Assembly: GCF_023050945.1 (NCBI RefSeq)
Contig: NZ_JALKIM010000006.1
Location: forward strand, 1-64,000
DNA from: Anaerobiospirillum sp. NML120448
GTDB taxonomy: Bacteria > Pseudomonadota > Gammaproteobacteria > Enterobacterales > Succinivibrionaceae
DNA length: 64,000 nt
Direction of reading: 5' to 3'
The translations under genes and the position numbers were made by a program. Positions 9,205 to 17,502 of the stretch are shown here, in pieces. A model generated the notes under the pieces. It was not told where the DNA came from. It saw only the letters and a program-made list of their open reading frames with translations, and made no database searches. How positions within the stretch are numbered: the stretch's first letter is position 1; each line of letters starts with the position of its first letter.

Positions 9205-11667
9205 ATGAAAATCATTAGACGCTCTAATGTAGATGACTCCCACTTAAACGCACTAGTGGCCGATCCTATTTTGCGTCAAATCTTGGCTCGTCGTGGAGTT
9301 AAGAATAATGATGATTTAGAGGTCAGCCTAAAAAGCATTTTTCCTCCTGATCGTTTGTTAGATATAGGAAAAGCTAGCAGTATTATTGCAGATGCCATTA
9401 TTAATAAGAAAAGGGTTCTTATTGCTGGCGATTATGATATCGATGGCATGACTGGAACTGCTCTGGGGGTCAGATGCTTAAAAGCTTTTGGCTTAGATGA
9501 GCATTTGATTACTTATTATGTGCCATCTCGTTATGCTGACGGCTATGGCCTTAACATTAAAATTGTTGAGCGTGCTATAGCTTCTAAAGTTGATCTCATT
9601 GTTACTGTAGATAATGGCATTACCGCCTTTGATGCGGTAGATTTTGCTAAGCTCAATGGTATTAGTGTAGTAATTACTGATCACCATGAAGTGCAAGATC
9701 GCTTGCCTAATGCTGACGCTGTAGTTGACCCTAAGCGTAAGGGCGATACTTTTCAGTCAAAAAATCTTTGCGGCGCAGCTGTATTGTTTTATGTCATGTC
9801 AGCTACCCGTTCTCGCTTAATTGAACGTGGTTATTATCAATGTATTAAAGATTCACCTAGCATGGGCCAATTTCTAGATTTAGTAACTCTAGGAACTATT
9901 GGTGATGTGATGTCCTTTGATACCAATAATAGGCGCTTAATTAAGGCAGGTCTTAAGCGTATTAGTAAAGGAAGAACCATTCCTGGCATTCAGGCTTTAC
10001 TCAGCTACCTTAAGATTGATCCTACCAAGATTAGAGTAAAGAACATTTCCCATGAGCTTTGCCCTCGTTTTAATGCCGCTACCAGAATTAAGATTGCACA
10101 AAACCCTGCAATCTTAAATTTGACCAATGACGATTACAATTTGGCTATGCTTTTTGCTCGCCAGTTGGACTTATGTAATAAGCGTCGTGCCGATCATGAA
10201 AAGATCATGTTAGCTCGAGCTTTTGAGCTTTATAAAGAAGAAAGATTACAATCTGAGCAACAATTAGCCCAAAGTAGCCAGGCCCAGGTAGATTTACAAG
10301 CTTTAGAAACTGCCTCAAAAGAAGCCAATAAAATTAACTCTAATGAGGCCTTAGTATTCTCTGATGAGGAGGATATAGCCGATGCGTACAATCAATTTGA
10401 CCAGGTTCTTACCAATAGTGGCCATAATAATGATGATGCAGGTATTGTTTTATACGATGAAAGCTTCTTAAAGGGTGTCTCTGGCTTAGTTGCTAACCGT
10501 ATGAAGGAGCGCTATAACAAACCATGTATTATCTTTAGCTCTGATAATAATAATATTGATGATAGCAATATTAATCTTATGGGGGTAATTGACAACAATG
10601 GTTCCCTGACCCCACCAGAGCTTGTAGATGAACATGGTTACAAGGCTACTTTGGACAGTCAAGCTGACCAATCAGTAAATCAAGTCAGCTCCAAAGACCA
10701 GCCTAACTCCCAAGATCCTGCCACTTCCCAAGAGCAAGCTGTGTCAAAAGACCCAGCCTTATCTATTAGTTCCAAGGATAGTGGTGAGCTGGGTGCTAAT
10801 AGCGCTAGCGACAGCACCAGTGCTGGTGCAGGCGCAAGCGCTGGTGCCATTGCCAGTGCGGGCGCTATTGAGAAGGATAGTGCACTTACTCAGGAAACAA
10901 ACGATGAGTTTGATTTTTTAGAGGATGGTGGTGATAGTGCTATTATTGGCAGCACAAATGAGCAATCTCAAGCTAGTGCCAATAAGAAAAAGATCAAAAA
11001 AGGCATTACTGTAGTTAGCAGTGCTAAGCTTGTTTCTGCCGCATCAGGGCCAAGTATGGTTAATGCTGATCAGGTAGAAAGCGAGCAAGATGTTGAGTAC
11101 TTAGATGAGGGGGATATACCTTTAGTTGGCTCTGCCCGCTCTGTTAATGGCATTGATCTGATGAAGGTCTTTGAATATATCAAGAGTAAAGAGCCTAAGA
11201 TCTTTGTAGCCTGTGGCGGACATGCTGTTGCAGCAGGTGCTACTATTAAATATCGAGATTTAGCTCGCTTTAAGACCTTATTTAGTCAAGGATGTGCTCA
11301 CGCTTATCATAAGGCTGAGGAAGAAGAGGCCATTGTTAGTGAGTGTCAATTGCCTGATGCCTATTTATGCTTAGATTTTGCCCGTGACTTAGAGTATTTT
11401 GGCCCTTGGGGTAAGGACTTTGAGGAACCTATTTTTGATGGTGAATTTTTAGTAGATCAGGTCACCATTATTAAAAATAGACATCTTAAGGTGTTATTAC
11501 GTACTAAGGACAATACTGTGGTGGAGGGTATTAAGTTTAGAGCTAACGCTAAAGAGCGCACCATGATACCTAATATCAAGGTCAAAGTTGTTTATACCTT
11601 GGGTATAGATCGTTTCTTTGCTAATGAGCGCTTAGTATTGCAAATTAGTAATATTGAGCCTGTTTAA
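9205..11667 (+). CDS. recJ: Single-stranded-DNA 5'-3' exonuclease RecJ with large insertions
   Basis: RecJ degrades single-stranded DNA 5' to 3' in recombination and mismatch repair. The DHH-domain motifs are intact: DYDIDG (76-81), VTVDNG, TDHHE (DHH at 159-161), the DPKRK region and LGTIGDVM. The DHHA1 signature GGHAVAAG is at ~671-678. The protein has 820 residues against 577 in E. coli. The excess lies in two places: residues ~345-415, and ~445-635 inside the DHHA1 domain. The second is a Ser/Gln/Ala-rich stretch built partly from GCTAGCG and CCAGTGCTGG DNA words. The reading frame stays open throughout and both flanks align to RecJ, so this looks like tolerated insertion, not decay. Confidence 0.94.
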   Translation: MKIIRRSNVDDSHLNALVADPILRQILARRGVKNNDDLEVSLKSIFPPDRLLDIGKASSIIADAIINKKRVLIAGDYDIDGMTGTALGVRCLKAFGLDEHLITYYVPSRYADGYGLNIKIVERAIASKVDLIVTVDNGITAFDAVDFAKLNGISVVITDHHEVQDRLPNADAVVDPKRKGDTFQSKNLCGAAVLFYVMSATRSRLIERGYYQCIKDSPSMGQFLDLVTLGTIGDVMSFDTNNRRLIKAGLKRISKGRTIPGIQALLSYLKIDPTKIRVKNISHELCPRFNAATRIKIAQNPAILNLTNDDYNLAMLFARQLDLCNKRRADHEKIMLARAFELYKEERLQSEQQLAQSSQAQVDLQALETASKEANKINSNEALVFSDEEDIADAYNQFDQVLTNSGHNNDDAGIVLYDESFLKGVSGLVANRMKERYNKPCIIFSSDNNNIDDSNINLMGVIDNNGSLTPPELVDEHGYKATLDSQADQSVNQVSSKDQPNSQDPATSQEQAVSKDPALSISSKDSGELGANSASDSTSAGAGASAGAIASAGAIEKDSALTQETNDEFDFLEDGGDSAIIGSTNEQSQASANKKKIKKGITVVSSAKLVSAASGPSMVNADQVESEQDVEYLDEGDIPLVGSARSVNGIDLMKVFEYIKSKEPKIFVACGGHAVAAGATIKYRDLARFKTLFSQGCAHAYHKAEEEEAIVSECQLPDAYLCLDFARDLEYFGPWGKDFEEPIFDGEFLVDQVTIIKNRHLKVLLRTKDNTVVEGIKFRANAKERTMIPNIKVKVVYTLGIDRFFANERLVLQISNIEPV

Positions 11668-11676
11668 GAACATTAA

Positions 11677-11709
11677 GGCTGTTAACATTTCATGCTAACA
11701 GCCTGATTT
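11677..11709. terminator. Bidirectional terminator between recJ and ppgK
   Basis: A 12-bp stem with one mismatch (GGCTGTTAACAT at 11677-11688, ATGCTAACAGCC at 11692-11703) has a three-base loop and TGATTTTT after it. It sits between convergent genes. Confidence 0.75.
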
Positions 11710-11734
11710 TTAATAGACAGGAAAACTAAATTAA

Positions 11735-12490
11735 CTAAGCTTTCTTTTCTTTAAGACGACGCTCACAGTATAAAGCAGCGCCAATAATACCAGCTAAGTT
11801 GAGGGTTTCAGCTGGGATAACACGTGCTTGTTCTATCTTAATTTGATCAGAGAACTTTTCAAATTTCTTAGAAGCGCCACCACCTAAAATAAAGAGATCT
11901 GGCTGTACTAAGAATTCAATACGATTTAAGTATTCATTAAATCTCTTACCAAACTCCTTCCACTTGAGATCTAACTTTTCACGAGCAGCATCAGAGCAAT
12001 AACGCTCAGCATCATCGCCATTGAGGATAATATGGCCCATTTCAAAGTTAGGAAGTAGTTCGCCCTTAAAGAACATAGCTGTGCCTAAGCCAGTGCCAAT
12101 GGTAACAATTAACACTTTACCTTGTTCATTGCGACCAGCGCCAAAACACATTTCGGCAAGACCAGCTACATCAGCATCATTAGCGACAAAAACATCAGTG
12201 CCAAGCTCTTTTTGTAACAATTGTTCAACATGAACATTTACCCAGCTCTTATCAATATTGGCAGCAGTTAATACTTCGCCATTAATAACACGGGCTGGGA
12301 AGCCACAAGCAATAGGGCCTTTATAGCCAATGGTAGTAACTAATTCTTTAATAGTATCGGCTACAGCTTGAGGAGTAGATGGTTGAGGAGTTTTAATACG
12401 AACACGTTCAGTTAGGAGTTTGCCTGTATTTGTATCTACAATTGCTCCCTTGATGCCACTGCCACCAATATCAACACCTAAAAGTTCCAT
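11735..12490 (-). CDS. ppgK: Polyphosphate glucokinase (ROK family)
   Basis: This ROK-family sugar kinase has 251 residues, the usual size for polyphosphate-dependent glucokinases, which phosphorylate glucose from polyphosphate or ATP. The N-terminus [17 protein letters not shown] is the phosphate-binding DIGGSGIKG characteristic of Ppg[13 protein letters not shown] carries the sugar-binding and catalytic Asp region. [10 protein letters not shown] and LPNFEMGH follow, and [15 protein letters not shown] closes the fold. No ROK zinc-finger cysteines are visible, as expected for this subgroup. It is convergent with recJ and has a 413-base upstream gap shared with nnr. Donor preference cannot be told from sequence. 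Confidence 0.85.
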   Translation of the reverse strand: MELLGVDIGGSGIKGAIVDTNTGKLLTERVRIKTPQPSTPQAVADTIKELVTTIGYKGPIACGFPARVINGEVLTAANIDKSWVNVHVEQLLQKELGTDVFVANDADVAGLAEMCFGAGRNEQGKVLIVTIGTGLGTAMFFKGELLPNFEMGHIILNGDDAERYCSDAAREKLDLKWKEFGKRFNEYLNRIEFLVQPDLFILGGGASKKFEKFSDQIKIEQARVIPAETLNLAGIIGAALYCERRLKEKKA

Positions 12491-12903
12491 AATTTAGTCT
12501 CTCAAGCAAACTTTTTAACACTATTATTGGTAGCTTGTAAAACTTTGTTTAACCTTAACTACCAGTTAATTTAAAAGACACTAGCTTGCACTAGCAATCT
12601 AGCTCTAACTACTAATTATATATGGCTAATATTAAATTTAAGGTTGCTCTTAAGGGCAATCGTGCTCTAAATCACAAAACTACCATAGCATAGGCATTAG
12701 CTGCCAATCATAGTTATGAAAAACAAGTTAAAATTTATAAAGTTGCACCAAAAAAGCTAGTAGATCTACTTTTAGGCTAGATCCTTGCAATAGTATTACC
12801 CCCTTAGGCCTTTATTTTTGTTTGCTAGAGCACAGATAGATCTAAGTGCTTTAGGATAGAATCTTAGCTTATCAAGCTAGATCGTAATTTTTGGAGTTGG
12901 TTT
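12491..12903. other. Divergent intergenic region between ppgK and nnr
   Basis: No ORF of note or stable RNA is seen. It must carry the divergent promoters of ppgK and nnr. TAGAAT at 12857-12862 is a possible -10 for nnr, without a good -35. AT-rich, with scattered CTAGC words. Confidence 0.4.
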
Positions 12904-14520
12904 ATGTCTTCTCTACCGCATCACATTTTTACCTCACAAGAGATCCGTATTATGGAGCAGGAGCATGCTGCGGCCAATAATGGTCATTGCTATGATCTTA
13001 TGGAAAAGGCAGGCCGTTGCGTATTTGAAGAAATGCGTAAGGTCAACTCCAAACCAAAAATGGTGTATGTGCTAGTAGGTAAAGGCAACAATGGTGGTGA
13101 TGGTTATATTGTTGCGGCCTATTTGCTTAAATACCATATTCCTTATCGCCTCTTTGCTATTGGAACCCCACGTAAAGAGTCTGAGGCCTTTGCTGCTTAT
13201 TCTTTCTTTTTAAAGTTAGGGGGCAAAGTTGAGCACGAACTGCCAAATCTAGTCACCGAAGCTCAAAATGGTAACAATCCTGATATTGTTATTGATGCCT
13301 TATTAGGTACAGGTTTAGATAGCGCTCCTCGTGAGCCTTTTGGTCAGTGGATTGATTTTATTAACAGCACTAAGGCTTATAAAATCTCTATTGATGTCCC
13401 ATCAGGTGTTAATGCTGATACTGGTTATGTTTATGACAATAGCGTGGTAGCCGATAAGACTATTTGTATGATGGGCTTAAAGTCAGGCTTGCTAACCTCT
13501 GATGCGGTTGATTTCGTAGGTGAAATTGAAGTTAATAAGTTAGGGGTCGATGTTAATTCCTATCATGGAAAGCATCTCTCCTCAGAGATTGATGGCTGCT
13601 CCTATTTAAAAACTTATTTAATCACTTATGAGGAAATTATTTCTGACTTGCCAGTGCGTGCTTTGTCATCTAATAAGGGTGATGCTGGTAAATTATTATT
13701 AATCGGTGGTTCCTTAGGTTATGGTGGCGCTATTAATATTTGTGGCCATGGCGCTTTAAGAGCGGGCGCTGGTTTAATTAAGGTGGCTACCGATAAAGCT
13801 AATGTTGCCTCACTAAACGCCTCTCGTCCTGAGCTTATGACCGTAGATTTTAATAATTTAGACGAGGTACAAGCTGCTATAGAGTGGACTGATGTAATTG
13901 CTATTGGCCCTGGATTGGGACTTAATGAGCATTCAGAACAGCTCTTAGATATGGCGCTCAATGCTGATAAGCCTACAGTGGTTGATGCTGATGCTCTAAC
14001 TATTATGTCTAAAAGAGATCTTTGCTTCTCTAAACATACCATTTTAACTCCTCACCCAGGCGAGGCAGCTCGCTTACTTGGTTGTAGCATTAGCCAGATT
14101 AATGAAGATCGTTATAAAGCTGTTTACGAGTTACAAAAACGTTGTGGCGGTGTGGTGTTATTAAAGGGAGCTGGTACTTTAATTTGCGATGGTAAGAGAA
14201 TCAATGTAGTTAAAGAGGGCTCTCCTGCACTTTCATCAGGCGGCATGGGTGATATCTTAACTGGTGTCATTGGCTCTTTAAAAGCTCAAGGCCTAACTTT
14301 AATGCAAGCTGCCAGTGCTGGCGCTTGTGTTCATGGTCGTTCAGGAAGTTTATCTGGTGAAAATTGTGGCGTTATTGGTACTTTAGCCTGCGATTTATTG
14401 CCTTATATTCGCTATTTAGTAAATAAGCGTCCAGGATTAGCTGATTGTCATTATGAAAAGGTAGTATCACTAGCTGAGCGTGCCTCCTACATGCTTGCAC
14501 AAAGCAAAGTGATGAGTTAA
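12904..14520 (+). CDS. nnr: Bifunctional NAD(P)H-hydrate repair enzyme Nnr (YjeF)
   Basis: The enzyme repairs hydrated NAD(P)H. The N-terminal epimerase domain (residues ~1-230) has GKGNNGGDGY and the IDALLGTGL and SIDVPSGVN segments. The C-terminal ADP-dependent dehydratase domain (~245-525) has LLIGGSLGYGGA, IGPGLGL, TPHPGEAARLL, LLKGAGT and the ribokinase-like GMGDILTGV. At 538 residues it is close to E. coli's 515. The start is ATG behind GGAG. It heads the nnr-tsaE-amiB-mutL-miaA block conserved in gammaproteobacteria. Confidence 0.96.
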   Translation: MSSLPHHIFTSQEIRIMEQEHAAANNGHCYDLMEKAGRCVFEEMRKVNSKPKMVYVLVGKGNNGGDGYIVAAYLLKYHIPYRLFAIGTPRKESEAFAAYSFFLKLGGKVEHELPNLVTEAQNGNNPDIVIDALLGTGLDSAPREPFGQWIDFINSTKAYKISIDVPSGVNADTGYVYDNSVVADKTICMMGLKSGLLTSDAVDFVGEIEVNKLGVDVNSYHGKHLSSEIDGCSYLKTYLITYEEIISDLPVRALSSNKGDAGKLLLIGGSLGYGGAINICGHGALRAGAGLIKVATDKANVASLNASRPELMTVDFNNLDEVQAAIEWTDVIAIGPGLGLNEHSEQLLDMALNADKPTVVDADALTIMSKRDLCFSKHTILTPHPGEAARLLGCSISQINEDRYKAVYELQKRCGGVVLLKGAGTLICDGKRINVVKEGSPALSSGGMGDILTGVIGSLKAQGLTLMQAASAGACVHGRSGSLSGENCGVIGTLACDLLPYIRYLVNKRPGLADCHYEKVVSLAERASYMLAQSKVMS

Positions 14521-14524
14521 ACCG

Positions 14525-14700
14525 CACCTCTTCGTGCCCATCCAAGCCCATCAGGGCTTGGCTTGGCAAGCATGGTAAGAGCCTGCCATGCCCTGCCATG
14601 CCCATCCTAGACAAGGCTAGATTGCCTTGGCAGCGCCAATGGCAAGGGTAGGTACCAAACCTGCTTACTTTTATAGACCATAATGGTAGCGAAATTCCGA
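14525..14700. repeat. G+C-rich palindromic intergenic island (nnr-tsaE)
   Basis: G+C-rich sequence in an AT-rich background. It contains a perfect 8-bp hairpin, CCAAGCCC (14542-14549) with GGGCTTGG (14554-14561), repeated GCCATGCCC words and CCTTGG/CAAGG pairs. No T-run follows. It is one of about ten such islands in this window. Confidence 0.6.
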
Positions 14701-14756
14701 TTTAAACTTCATAAGCTTATAATAATCATTAGTTATTCGATGTTTATAAGGACAAT

Positions 14757-15245
14757 ATGCATAATCAAGTAACATTTACTTTAGCTGATGAAGAGGCAAC
14801 CATTAACTTGGGAGCTAAGTTAGCAAACTTTTTACTTACTGCTTTAAATAAAGTTGAACAACGAGCTCTAAGTGTCAATTTAGAAGGTGACTTGGGTGCA
14901 GGTAAAACAACTTTAAGTCGTGGTCTCTTGCACTCATTAGGTTATGTAGGCACAGTTAAATCTCCTACCTATACTTTAGTAGAAAGCTATCAAGTGCCAG
15001 ACCATAATCTTGAAGTATTTCATTTTGACTTGTATCGCCTCCTTGATCCTGAGGAGCTTGAGTTTATGGGCATTAGAGATTATTTTGCGAAAAAGGCTAT
15101 TTGTTTAATTGAATGGCCTGATCGTGGTTTTGGTCTGTTGCCAGAGCCTGATTTAAAAATCACTATTTGCCATCAAAGTGAAGGTCGCCTGGTTACAATC
15201 AGCTCACAGATTTTTACTAAAGAGGAGCTAGACGCTTTAGTTTAG
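14757..15245 (+). CDS. tsaE: tRNA threonylcarbamoyladenosine biosynthesis ATPase TsaE (YjeE)
   Basis: TsaE is the small ATPase that works with TsaB and TsaD to make t6A37 in tRNAs reading ANN codons. The 162-residue size is normal. Walker A is [20 protein letters not shown] and FHFDLYRL follow, and LIEWPDRG is the family's C-terminal signature. ATG is preceded by AAGGA (14748-14752). A TATAAT at 14718-14723 could give the gene its own promoter within the nnr-to-mutL block. Confidence 0.95.
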   Translation: MHNQVTFTLADEEATINLGAKLANFLLTALNKVEQRALSVNLEGDLGAGKTTLSRGLLHSLGYVGTVKSPTYTLVESYQVPDHNLEVFHFDLYRLLDPEELEFMGIRDYFAKKAICLIEWPDRGFGLLPEPDLKITICHQSEGRLVTISSQIFTKEELDALV

Positions 15246-15262
15246 TTAAGTCTAGTAAGATT

Positions 15263-15307
15263 AAGATAGTTTGCTCAATTTAGGTAAGGCAAACTATCTT
15301 ATTTGTC
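15263..15307 (+). terminator. Hairpin/terminator after tsaE
   Basis: A perfect 12-bp stem, AAGATAGTTTGC (15263-15274) with GCAAACTATCTT (15289-15300), is followed by ATTTGTC, a weak T-run. The rest of the 340-base gap before amiB is AT-rich with no ORF and presumably holds the amiB promoter. Confidence 0.6.
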
Positions 15308-15585
15308 AAAATTTGAGAAAATCTCTTAAAATTAAAAATATATAATCAGTTAAGTTTTCTGTAATATTTGGGCTTTGATCAATCAAAAGTTGTGGCAACT
15401 ATAGCTCATCTAATATTCTCATGATAGCTTTATTGTGGTTTTAACTAGCTATCTTTTCCAAAATTTTTATTACTTATTTTCACTGATGTAGCAAACCTGT
15501 TAGGGTAATACATTACATGGTTTTGGTTTTCTTACTAGTACGACACATAATCAATGCTAGTATATTAATTTGGTAAGGTTGGTTC

Positions 15586-17268
15586 ATGGTATCAGCTCTT
15601 GTGCGCTTAATGCCCTTGGTAATGGGGCTGCTAGTGCTCCTTGGTTTTATGTCTACGGCTCAAGCTGATAACATCTTGAGAATACGAGCCTTCTCTAATG
15701 CTGATAAATCTCGTGTAGTATTAGATTTAGACTATAAGCCAAAATACTCCACTGCTTATGCAGATAAGGGCGATAGCTTTATTATCCGCCTTAATGATGT
15801 AACTAACTATAAAAGTGCACCTAATGCTCTTAGTATTGAAAAACGCTCGGTAATTAAGGGCTTTTCTAAAAATTTAAGTGGCAATGATGTGCGTTACATC
15901 TTTTCTTTAGCAGGAGCTGGCACCCCTAATGTTTTTGTTTTAGAGCCTATGAATGGCCAAAACTATCGCTTAGTAGTGGATTTTCCTCATACGGCCTCTG
16001 ATCGTAATCCAAGCTCTAATGAAGAGGTAAAAGTTTTAAGTCAAAAAGATGCCTCTAAATTGGTAGGAACAGGTCAAGGTGCAGGTTTGCCTCCTGTTAA
16101 TGTAATTACCATTGATGATGCTGATGCAGCGGAAAATTCGCTCTTAAATTCTTTGTCCTCTGTGGGATCAGATGGTATTAGAACTATGACTCCTGAGCAG
16201 GTTCAAACCTATCAGGAGCGTATTGAGCAAATTAATGCGCAAAAAGAGGCTCAAGCTGCTTTAGCTAATAAGAATAAAAATAACCAAACAACAGCTAAGC
16301 GTCCAGCCCAAGTAGAAGAGGAAGTGTTAGATACTCAAGCTCCACCGCCTCCTTTAACTCCTGTGGTACTCCCAACAGCTAATCCTTATGTGATTGCTAT
16401 TGATGCTGGCCATGGTGGTAAGGATCCTGGTGCTATTGGTAAACGTGGCGTAAAAGAGAAAAATGTTACTTTAGCTGTGGCTACTCAATTAGCTAAATAT
16501 GTAAATTCTAATCCTCGCTTTAAGGGCACCTTAATTCGCTCTAAAGATGTGTTTGTGGATTTAGATAAGCGCTCTGAAATCGCCCGCTCCCATAAGGCTG
16601 ATATTTTAATTTCCATTCATGCTGACTCAGTAGCCTCTGGAAGCTCTGCTCGTGGCGCTTCGGTGTGGGTACTGTCTAATAATCGTGCTCAAAGAGAAAA
16701 TAGCAAGGTGTTAAAAGGCGATAAGGGCCAGTTACTCTCAGGTGTATCAGAGGTCTTATCCTCTACAGATAAACAAAACCCTTATTTAGCAGCTACTATC
16801 TTATCGATGAGCTCTGATAATACCCGCTCTGAGGGTTATAACATGGGCCAAGAGATTTTAAATAAATTAGGCAAATTTACTAAATTACATAAAAAAGAGC
16901 CTATTCATGCCTCCTTGGCGGTACTAAAGTCACCTGATATTCCTTCTTTATTGATTGAAACAGGCTTTTTGTCCAATCCTTATGAAGAAATTCAGTTAAA
17001 TCAGCCTAATTATCAAAAGCAGATTGCTTATTCTATCTATCAAGGCATTGTCGCATATTACGAAAAATATACTATTCAGCATATAAAGAGCCGCTATGAA
17101 AGTGCTATTCGTACAGGTGCAGCTAAGGTAGTAATTCACGAAGTGCAAAAAGGCGAGTCCTTATCGGTTATTGCTCAAAAATATAAAAAGACTGTTTCGT
17201 CCATTAAGCAGCATAACAGGCTTACTAGTGACAATATCCGTATTGGTCAAAAGTTAGTGATTCAATAG
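15586..17268 (+). CDS. amiB: Periplasmic N-acetylmuramoyl-L-alanine amidase, AmiB type
   Basis: AmiB splits septal peptidoglycan during daughter-cell separation. The 560-residue protein has a signal peptide (residues ~1-27, ending STAQA), then an AMIN domain (~28-125) that targets the enzyme to peptidoglycan. A Gln/Asn-rich linker leads to an Amidase_3 catalytic domain (~265-500). Its zinc ligands are visible: DAGHGG (H276), the E of KEKNV, and the H of SIHADS; ETGFLSN supplies the catalytic Glu. The C-terminal LysM (~515-560, HEVQKGESLSVIA) is the AmiB/AmiC layout in non-enteric species. Its place between tsaE and mutL supports AmiB. Confidence 0.95.
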   Translation: MVSALVRLMPLVMGLLVLLGFMSTAQADNILRIRAFSNADKSRVVLDLDYKPKYSTAYADKGDSFIIRLNDVTNYKSAPNALSIEKRSVIKGFSKNLSGNDVRYIFSLAGAGTPNVFVLEPMNGQNYRLVVDFPHTASDRNPSSNEEVKVLSQKDASKLVGTGQGAGLPPVNVITIDDADAAENSLLNSLSSVGSDGIRTMTPEQVQTYQERIEQINAQKEAQAALANKNKNNQTTAKRPAQVEEEVLDTQAPPPPLTPVVLPTANPYVIAIDAGHGGKDPGAIGKRGVKEKNVTLAVATQLAKYVNSNPRFKGTLIRSKDVFVDLDKRSEIARSHKADILISIHADSVASGSSARGASVWVLSNNRAQRENSKVLKGDKGQLLSGVSEVLSSTDKQNPYLAATILSMSSDNTRSEGYNMGQEILNKLGKFTKLHKKEPIHASLAVLKSPDIPSLLIETGFLSNPYEEIQLNQPNYQKQIAYSIYQGIVAYYEKYTIQHIKSRYESAIRTGAAKVVIHEVQKGESLSVIAQKYKKTVSSIKQHNRLTSDNIRIGQKLVIQ

Positions 17269-17296
17269 TAATTGCTAATACTAAGATAATTACCTC

Positions 17297-17330
17297 CAAG
17301 GCTCAGCAACTCACTGGGCCTTGTTGCTTT
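17297..17330 (+). terminator. Possible terminator after amiB
   Basis: CAAGGCTCAG (17297-17306) pairs with CTGGGCCTTG (17314-17323) with one G-T pair. TTGCTTT follows. It is weak, and read-through to mutL is likely. Confidence 0.45.
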
Positions 17331-17339
17331 ATAGCCAGA

Positions 17340-17460
17340 GAGCCCACCAAGCCCCGTCCAGGACAAGCATGACTTGTCCTGGGCGGTGCGAGGCTAAATC
17401 CATCTTAGCTAAGCTAAGATGAACTTAGGCAAAGCAAAGCTTAGGCAAAGCAAAGCTTTG
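17340..17460. repeat. Palindromic island between amiB and mutL
   Basis: It contains a perfect 10-bp hairpin (CCAGGACAAG 17358-17367 with CTTGTCCTGG 17373-17382, extendable by about three pairs), then a CATCTTAGC/GCTAAGATG inverted repeat and a direct repeat of CTTAGGCAAAGCAAAG. It ends about 40 bases before the mutL start. Confidence 0.6.
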
Positions 17461-17502
17461 CTCTTGAGAGTTTTAACATATGGGGCTCACAAGGAGAGCT
17501 TT

